DNA of 64,000 nucleotides from Tritrichomonas musculus (taxonomy: Eukaryota; Parabasalia; Tritrichomonadida; Tritrichomonadidae). The stretch spans positions 1,488,001-1,552,000 of the forward strand of contig JAPFFF010000016.1 in the NCBI GenBank assembly GCA_039105265.1. The letters run 5' to 3'. Position numbers and translations under genes: made by a program. Shown here piece by piece: positions 58,171 through 64,000 of this stretch (positions are counted from its first letter, which is position 1; each line of letters opens with the position of its first letter). The notes under the pieces are model-generated. The model did not search any database, was not told the DNA's origin, and saw only the letters and a list, made by a program, of their open reading frames with translations.

Positions 58171-58690
58171 TTAATAGTTGACATATGTATTTCTTCTCAT
58201 ACTTTTTTTTATTTTTTCAAATGACATTTCAAGCGTATCTATTTCTTCAAGATTTAATCGAAATTTTATAATAGCCCACAACATCTCTATTACGTTTAGA
58301 TCAGGTGAGTTTGCAGGCCATTTAATATCGTCTTTTAAAATTATTTCATTCTTGAATAATTTTGTCATGAACAACTCCTTTATAAGGTTCTTTAAAGTCA
58401 ACTGCGAAACAATGTGGACCAAAAGCTGCCTGCATTTTTAAACAGTGAAATCCGTATTTTCCTGAATAGTAACTGATTTGATTTTTCTTTAGTCTAGGGA
58501 TTCTTTGCACACAGTACATCGTGGAAAAAAATCGAAAAAGTTTACGATTTCTGGTGTCTTCTGATTTTATAATCCATCGTATACCCCATCCTTCAAGAGT
58601 TTGTGAACATAATTCTATAGTACTGGTTATTGTTATCTGCATATAATTATCTGTAAAGTCAAATTGTTTTTTAGGCTGTGGAGAATTCAT
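58171..58690 (-). pseudogene. mariner/Tc1-family transposase, broken
   Basis: Two overlapping minus-strand frames (58346-58690 and 58171-58422) carry the middle and end of a mariner-type transposase. The end has IKWPANSPDLNVIEMLWAII, the family's W-P-x-x-S-P-D-L-N-P-I-E-x-x-W signature. The middle has GWGIRWIIKSEDTRNRKLF and the GPHCFAVDFKEPYKG region. A frameshift in their overlap breaks the gene, and the N-terminal DNA-binding half is not found. Related elements are known in trichomonads (Tvmar1). Confidence 0.75.
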
Positions 58691-58761
58691 TGCAATTTTA
58701 AAATGGCATGATGTACCCCAAAAAAAAAGTTTGAGGAAAGTAATATTTATGTCTCTACCTT

Positions 58762-59448
58762 TATTCCAAGAGAAAATGAAGCCCCAGCTTTTTGAGAGGC
58801 CAAAAATTGAATGAATAAAAAATATAAAAATTTTAAAATGTTAAAAATGCGTTATATAAAACCAACAAAAACGAAATATAGCATTTAGTAAAACATATAT
58901 AGAAAAAAAGCATAGAAAATAATTGAGAGGGAAGATTTTTTGAGTGTATTTTATATTTTCGCTAAAATGTATTCAAATTTGAAATAAACAAATTGAAAGA
59001 ATTTCAGATGCACACAAAAAGCAAGATTATTTTTTCTATGATATTGAAAAAGCAAGATTATTTTTTCTATGATATTGAAAAATCAACTTCATAACGTATT
59101 ATCTTCAAAGCTTTGTTATTGATGATTATGTTGTAAATGAGCAAGGATTAGTTAGATTAAAAAATTGAAAAATTTTCCAAATTTGAAAAATTTTTATATC
59201 TTCACAAAAGTAAAGTTCGAAAAATTTTAATTGAATTATCGTATAAACAAAAAATATATTTATCTATTAATTTGACTAGCATCATACGAAAATAAAAATA
59301 AATAAATACAATAATATTGATCAATAAAAAATAAATATACTGGAATAAATAACAAATGTTTGAAAAATAGATTCGACTAATAAATTCCTTTGAATAAATC
59401 TATTCCAGCATATTAATTTCCTTTGAATCTATTAAAAAAGAGGCAAAT
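58762..59448 (+). repeat. left terminal inverted repeat, 687 bp
   Basis: Contains a 30-base direct duplication (AAAGCAAGATTATTTTTTCT and onward, twice near 59018-59080), also present in the right copy. Confidence 0.9.
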
Positions 59449-59644
59449 TAAGTAAAAAATAATTAAAATGTTTAGTAACTTTTTTAATAAGATAAAAAAT
59501 AAAAATAAATTGAAATTCACCTAATTTGACCTTTATGTTATTGTTCCCAATTTTTTAAAAATTTAAATATCTTTAAAATTATAATAGAAATAATAAAAAA
59601 TAAATAATAAATAATAAATAAAATTAATAATTAATATGTTTTTA

Positions 59645-60955
59645 TTAAGGCGTGTATTCAATGATGTTTAATACTCCATCTCTTTCTATATCAAACTTTG
59701 GAAGTTGATTGTATGCTGTTTCTGGAGTAGTTTCATCTTCAAAATAATTTTTTAAAGCTGAATGAAACAAAATATTGTTATAAATAAATACTATGATGGG
59801 GATATCTTTATAATCTTTCAATTTTTCTATTATCGGCCACCACCTTTCAATTTTTGCGTTTTCTTCAGGATTTCTTGGACGAATTTTATAATGAAAAATT
59901 TTGCTTTTTTTAAGTTCTTCTTCAAAATCGTTACCAGTAAATTCTTTACCGTTATCGGTTGTTATTTCAAAGGGATATTCATTTTCTTTGAAATTTGAGA
60001 GGCAATTATTCAAAGCTTGAGCAGCAAATTCCATTGTTTTATATTCACCAATTTCAAAATAAATTATTTTTCTTGAATAATCATCAATAAAAGCTATCAA
60101 ATAATGAACTTTTTCAAAGTAAGGTGGTTTGTCCTTCAAAAAGTGGATATCACAATGCCACAAATAATTAACCCTTGTTGCATGATATCTTGAGTCATGT
60201 ACAATTTCTTTTTTTTCTTTTTGTTTTGGTGGATATAAAATATTATGTATTTTTCTAGAATGCCATTCTGAAATATTTAATATGTTTCCAATACCCTTAT
60301 ATCCACCTTCCCATGAATTGTGAATCTCTGAAAATTTCTGAATGAGTTCATCTGAAATATTGAGAGGTTTTCGACCACATTTCAAATTTCCTAAATCAAT
60401 ATTATAATTATTTTTAAGAAAATTGAGTAAAGTGGTTCGTTTACATTTAAAATATTTAAAAATTGATTTTAAAGAAATTGAATTGTCTTTAATTGAATCA
60501 ACCAATTTATTTATTTCTGAAGCGTCCAACTGATATATATCAAATTTTGAATTAAGTATTTTTGAAAGATAAAAAAAATCTTTGTCTATTCCGGTCAATT
60601 TTTCGCAATTCTGAATTATTTTTTGATGATTGCTCAAACAATTCATTGAAATTTCTTTATTCATTATTTCATAAAGCATATCAAACATTTGAATAGTTAA
60701 AGATTTATCACCATAAACTTGACAAGTATTTTGATAAATTAAATTGAAATCCTTTGTAAAATCGTCTATATTAAAATATTTATTATCACTTATTTTATTT
60801 TTGATTATTTCAAAGCACATTGGAGTTTTTACGATTGAATAATAATTTTTTTCTTGTTTTTCATCTGGTAATTTTTCGAAATACAGCGAAATTGGTTTTT
60901 GGGCTATTTTTTCCATAATTTGATTGAGCTGTGATTTTAAAATCTCTTGCGACAT
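59645..60955 (-). CDS. bromodomain-integrase fusion transposase
   Basis: 436 residues, intact, ATG at 60955. Residues 5-100 match a bromodomain: PISLYFEKLP, then NYYSIVKTPMCFEIIKNKI (family Y-x-x-x-I-K-x-P-M), YFNIDDFTKDFNLIYQNTC and a final helix. The residue at the acetyl-lysine-binding Asn position seems to be Tyr. Residues 150-240 are helix-turn-helix-like (CKRTTLLNFLKNNY, GYKGIGNILNISEW). Residues 255-400 are an rve integrase core with HCDIHFL, TTDNGKEF and NAKIERWW, giving a DD35E triad. The enzyme would cut and join the element's ends, with the bromodomain steering it to acetylated chromatin. Confidence 0.88.
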   Translation of the reverse strand: MSQEILKSQLNQIMEKIAQKPISLYFEKLPDEKQEKNYYSIVKTPMCFEIIKNKISDNKYFNIDDFTKDFNLIYQNTCQVYGDKSLTIQMFDMLYEIMNKEISMNCLSNHQKIIQNCEKLTGIDKDFFYLSKILNSKFDIYQLDASEINKLVDSIKDNSISLKSIFKYFKCKRTTLLNFLKNNYNIDLGNLKCGRKPLNISDELIQKFSEIHNSWEGGYKGIGNILNISEWHSRKIHNILYPPKQKEKKEIVHDSRYHATRVNYLWHCDIHFLKDKPPYFEKVHYLIAFIDDYSRKIIYFEIGEYKTMEFAAQALNNCLSNFKENEYPFEITTDNGKEFTGNDFEEELKKSKIFHYKIRPRNPEENAKIERWWPIIEKLKDYKDIPIIVFIYNNILFHSALKNYFEDETTPETAYNQLPKFDIERDGVLNIIEYTP

Positions 60956-63172
60956 GTAAAAATAATTTTAACGTATTTTATTGAATTTGATTTGAATAGT
61001 TTACATACTTTTGAATGGATTCCTATTTTGGTAATTCAATATTTTTGAATTTTTAGAATAATATAATATAATTGATAATAAAAAACATATTAATTAATAA
61101 AGAACATAATTTTATAATTGCAATTAGCTTGATAAAAGTTTTTCAAAAGCAAAAACAGACCATAATTTGGCTATTTGGTCTAAATTTAAATAAATTCTCC
61201 GATATCTAATACGAAAAACATGAAAAGAAGTTTATTACTTATATATAAACGATCTTTACTATGCCAAATGTTGCATTAATAAGATTTTTTTTGAATTTCA
61301 TTGATGAAAAACGATTTAAAAAATATAATTTCAGTATTTCCACTTATTTTGCAACAGTTATTATACCATAAAACCTTTATATTATATGTATAAAGAGCAG
61401 ATAGATTGAAATAATAGCGATTACAACTTCGTTAAACCTGAATAAAGTCCTTAGATTTATTGCTGATGAGATTAAACCAAAAAAGGATCGTTAATTTTTA
61501 TATTTTCTTGGTTAAGAATACTATTAATCAAATAAAATAAAGCAAAAGTTACGAGACCAAACTTATTTTTCATTGAATTCCTAACCTAAACAAAAATTAG
61601 CTTACACTTTCTAGTATATCAAATAGAAAAGAAAGCACTTGACTGAGTTCACTCTGTTATCATTTTCTCATTTCAAAAATTGATATAAAAATAGTATGCA
61701 TTAAGGTATTTTCTTTTTTCTTTCCTTAAGCCTGAAAGTAATAATTGATCATGCTGCTAAACGAGACTCGTTATTTGTTCCTAGTAGGTATCATAGCATA
61801 GTTAATTGTAACAATCCATATTTAGTTCTGATAGATTTATGATGGAGGTTAAAAAAAATTATTGATATTCAAACTACATTTTTCATTTAAATAGATTTGA
61901 TTACTCCTTATGCTTTCTCAATCATCAGTAGTTGATAGCCTAAATTGTAAAAATGTATGGAATGCTTTATTTCTCCAGAAAAATACTAAGTTCAACAAAT
62001 TGTTTTACTGTGATTGTGTTGTGAGCTTAAGGGAAGATTTTAATGATATGAGTTAATACTTGGTAATTTATTAATTATTTGATTAAAATAAATGCATTTT
62101 TAATATTAAAAACTCCCTTATGCTCATAGAAATTAGTCAATATCAACCATATATGTAATATAATGAAAACTTTTTTGATATTCCAATACTGTAATAAGCA
62201 AGCATAAGTCACAGAAAATCATTCATCAAAAAGGTGATTCTCAATCTTGGAAAACATATATAATCGGTTGTTTTCATTTGTTTGAGCCTATTTAAAGCTG
62301 TGACTCAAAATGAAATTTCGTTCCTAGGAATTGAGGTAGGGGAAATCAAGGTTTTCTTATCTTATATTTAATAACTAATTGAATGATAAAAAAAAATCCC
62401 ATTATTAAACTCAATAAGTATAATAATTTTCAGCATACTTCTTCAAACTTTTGATAAAAACACAATATAAAAGGTTATAAATAGGTAAACTAGTTGAATA
62501 AACTTGAATTGTTCTATTTCACAGAACTGTTGTTGAGTTTAAAAGACGTTTTTTAAATTATAAATGAATAAATGAAAAAGGATATTATAAATATATAATA
62601 TTGGTGCTTAATAACAAATTTAACATGGCCTTGAACATATATATGTACTAATAATTATTGAAATAGAACTAAAAAAGAACAAATTTAGATTTTTAAAATT
62701 TGAATATTTTACATCTTTGAAAATTTTTATTCAAAAAGTTTTTAAAAATAATGAGAATTCATTCAAATAATAAAAAACACTATTTTCATTTTATGATAGA
62801 AAAACGACCATCAAACCCGTCTTAACTAAATCAGCAAACTCTTTGAACTTAATAAATTCAAAAATATTCGCATTCGAACAATTTTTTTTTATTTTATTAT
62901 TGCTAGCCTTCAATTTCAGATTATTCAAGCAAACCACTTTTTAAAACCTTTTATGTTTTATTTTATTATTGCTAGCCTAATTTTATTATTGCTATTAAAA
63001 AAACTTAATTATTATTTTCGATTGAAATTCAAAAAGAAACAAAAATACTTTTATTTGTATTTTTTAGCTTGTTTAACAATATATTAAGATAATTCACTTC
63101 AATGTTTAACTCTAATGTACATTATTATAATTCATAACTATAGGAAATTTTAGTAAATGAATTCTGATTAAT
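60956..63172. other. non-coding interior of the bromodomain-integrase element
   Basis: 2.2 kb without a frame above 60 codons on either strand. ATTTTATTATTGCTAGCCT is repeated near 62895 and 62962. Nothing else recognisable. It is too long for a promoter region alone; its role is unknown. Confidence 0.6.
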
Positions 63173-63859
63173 ATTTGCCTCTTTTTTAATAGATTCAAAG
63201 GAAATTAATATGCTGGAATAGATTTATTCAAAGGAATTTATTAGTCGAATCTATTTTTCAAACATTTGTTATTTATTCCAGTATATTTATTTTTTATTGA
63301 TCAATATTATTGTATTTATTTATTTTTATTTTCGTATGATGCTAGTCAAATTAATAGATAAATATATTTTTTGTTTATACGATAATTCAATTAAAATTTT
63401 TCGAACTTTACTTTTGTGAAGATATAAAAATTTTTCAAATTTGGAAAATTTTTCAATTTTTTAATCTAACTAATCCTTGCTCATTTACAACATAATCATC
63501 AATAACAAAGCTTTGAAGATAATACGTTATGAAGTTGATTTTTCAATATCATAGAAAAAATAATCTTGCTTTTTCAATATCATAGAAAAAATAATCTTGC
63601 TTTTTGTGTGCATCTGAAATTCTTTCAATTTGTTTATTTCAAATTTGAATACATTTTAGCGAAAATATAAAATACACTCAAAAAATCTTCCCTCTCAATT
63701 ATTTTCTATGCTTTTTTTCTATATATGTTTTACTAAATGCTATATTTCGTTTTTGTTGGTTTTATATAACGCATTTTTAACATTTTAAAATTTTTATATT
63801 TTTTATTCATTCAATTTTTGGCCTCTCAAAAAGCTGGGGCTTCATTTTCTCTTGGAATA
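63173..63859 (-). repeat. right terminal inverted repeat, 687 bp
   Basis: Exact-length inverted partner of 58762-59448. Confidence 0.9.
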
Positions 63860-63875
63860 TTTATGTCTCTACCTT

Positions 63876-64000
63876 AATGTACTTTTTCCATTAAATATGC
63901 AATATGATTATGAAAAAAATTATATTATTTTCAAAAAAACCATTTCGAAAAAACCGATAGTAAAATTATTATTTTAGAAACATCAAAAATACTTAGTGAT
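63876..64000. other. AT-rich flank
   Basis: Continuation of the sequence that stood next to 58745 before the insertion. No gene seen. Confidence 0.5.

Larger units (their letters stand above)
58762..63859. mobile_element. 5.1-kb TIR transposon with bromodomain-integrase
   Basis: Bounded by 687-bp terminal inverted repeats (58762-59448 and 63173-63859) of exactly equal length and, wherever compared, identical sequence. The element begins TATTCCAAGAG and ends with its complement. TTTATGTCTCTACCTT flanks both ends (58746-58761 and 63860-63875), a 16-bp target duplication. One intact gene is inside. No capsid, polymerase or protease gene is present, so it behaves like a Ginger-type cut-and-paste transposon rather than a Polinton. 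Identical repeats and an open gene point to very recent movement. Confidence 0.85.

Overview
The window looks like nuclear DNA of a parabasalid protist, most likely a Tritrichomonas-like trichomonad. The reasons are very AT-rich spacers, intronless genes, a metacaspase and a GH36 galactosidase-type gene as the only clear host genes, initiator-like TTCA-T-tract promoters about 10 bases before ATG, and a dense load of Polinton/Maverick, Mutator-like, hAT-like and mariner elements. The assignment to the group is inference; standard genetic code fits every intact gene.

1-29556: most of one Polinton/Maverick. Its left end is outside the window and its right end is placed near 29556. From the left come virion-type proteins (end of a probable major capsid protein, a small partner, a coiled-coil protein and a 1516-residue fibre-like protein), then a leftward block of very basic SAP/AT-hook-like and protamine-like proteins. 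Next are a protein-primed family B DNA polymerase, a KilA-N protein, many small coiled-coil proteins, a duplicated-domain surface protein, an SF3 helicase, a retrovirus-type integrase and an outer pair of charged proteins. Most frames are open, so the copy looks young and largely whole with a few breaks. Promoter sequences split the element into three zones, which suggests a timed expression programme.

29557-33413: spacer holding a hAT-like non-autonomous element (29748-31235, 8-bp target duplication), a short gene remnant, and a 355-bp palindromic MITE with an unusually long 17-bp target duplication.

33414-43950: a 10.5-kb Mutator-like (MULE) transposon with 100-bp terminal inverted repeats, inward minisatellite arrays (14 bp, 23 bp, 23 bp), and a transposase reading frame interrupted by one in-frame stop. 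Its N-terminal part resembles a RAD3/FANCJ-family helicase fragment, followed by 16 copies of a 16-residue repeat. A GC-rich hairpin cassette of about 100 bp sits just outside both ends.

44100-51000: host island with the metacaspase (46417-47397, +) and a raffinose-synthase-like GH36 protein (48387-50423, -) in AT-rich spacer.

51087-56000: hAT-like debris: a truncated copy, a 3.5-kb non-autonomous element bounded by 13-bp inverted repeats and 8-bp duplications, and a 566-bp MITE. 56290-58690 holds two small frames and a dead mariner transposase.

58762-63859: a 5.1-kb element with 687-bp apparently identical terminal inverted repeats, a 16-bp target duplication, and one intact gene fusing an N-terminal bromodomain to a DD35E integrase. 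This is the most notable item: a TIR transposon whose integrase carries its own chromatin-reader domain.
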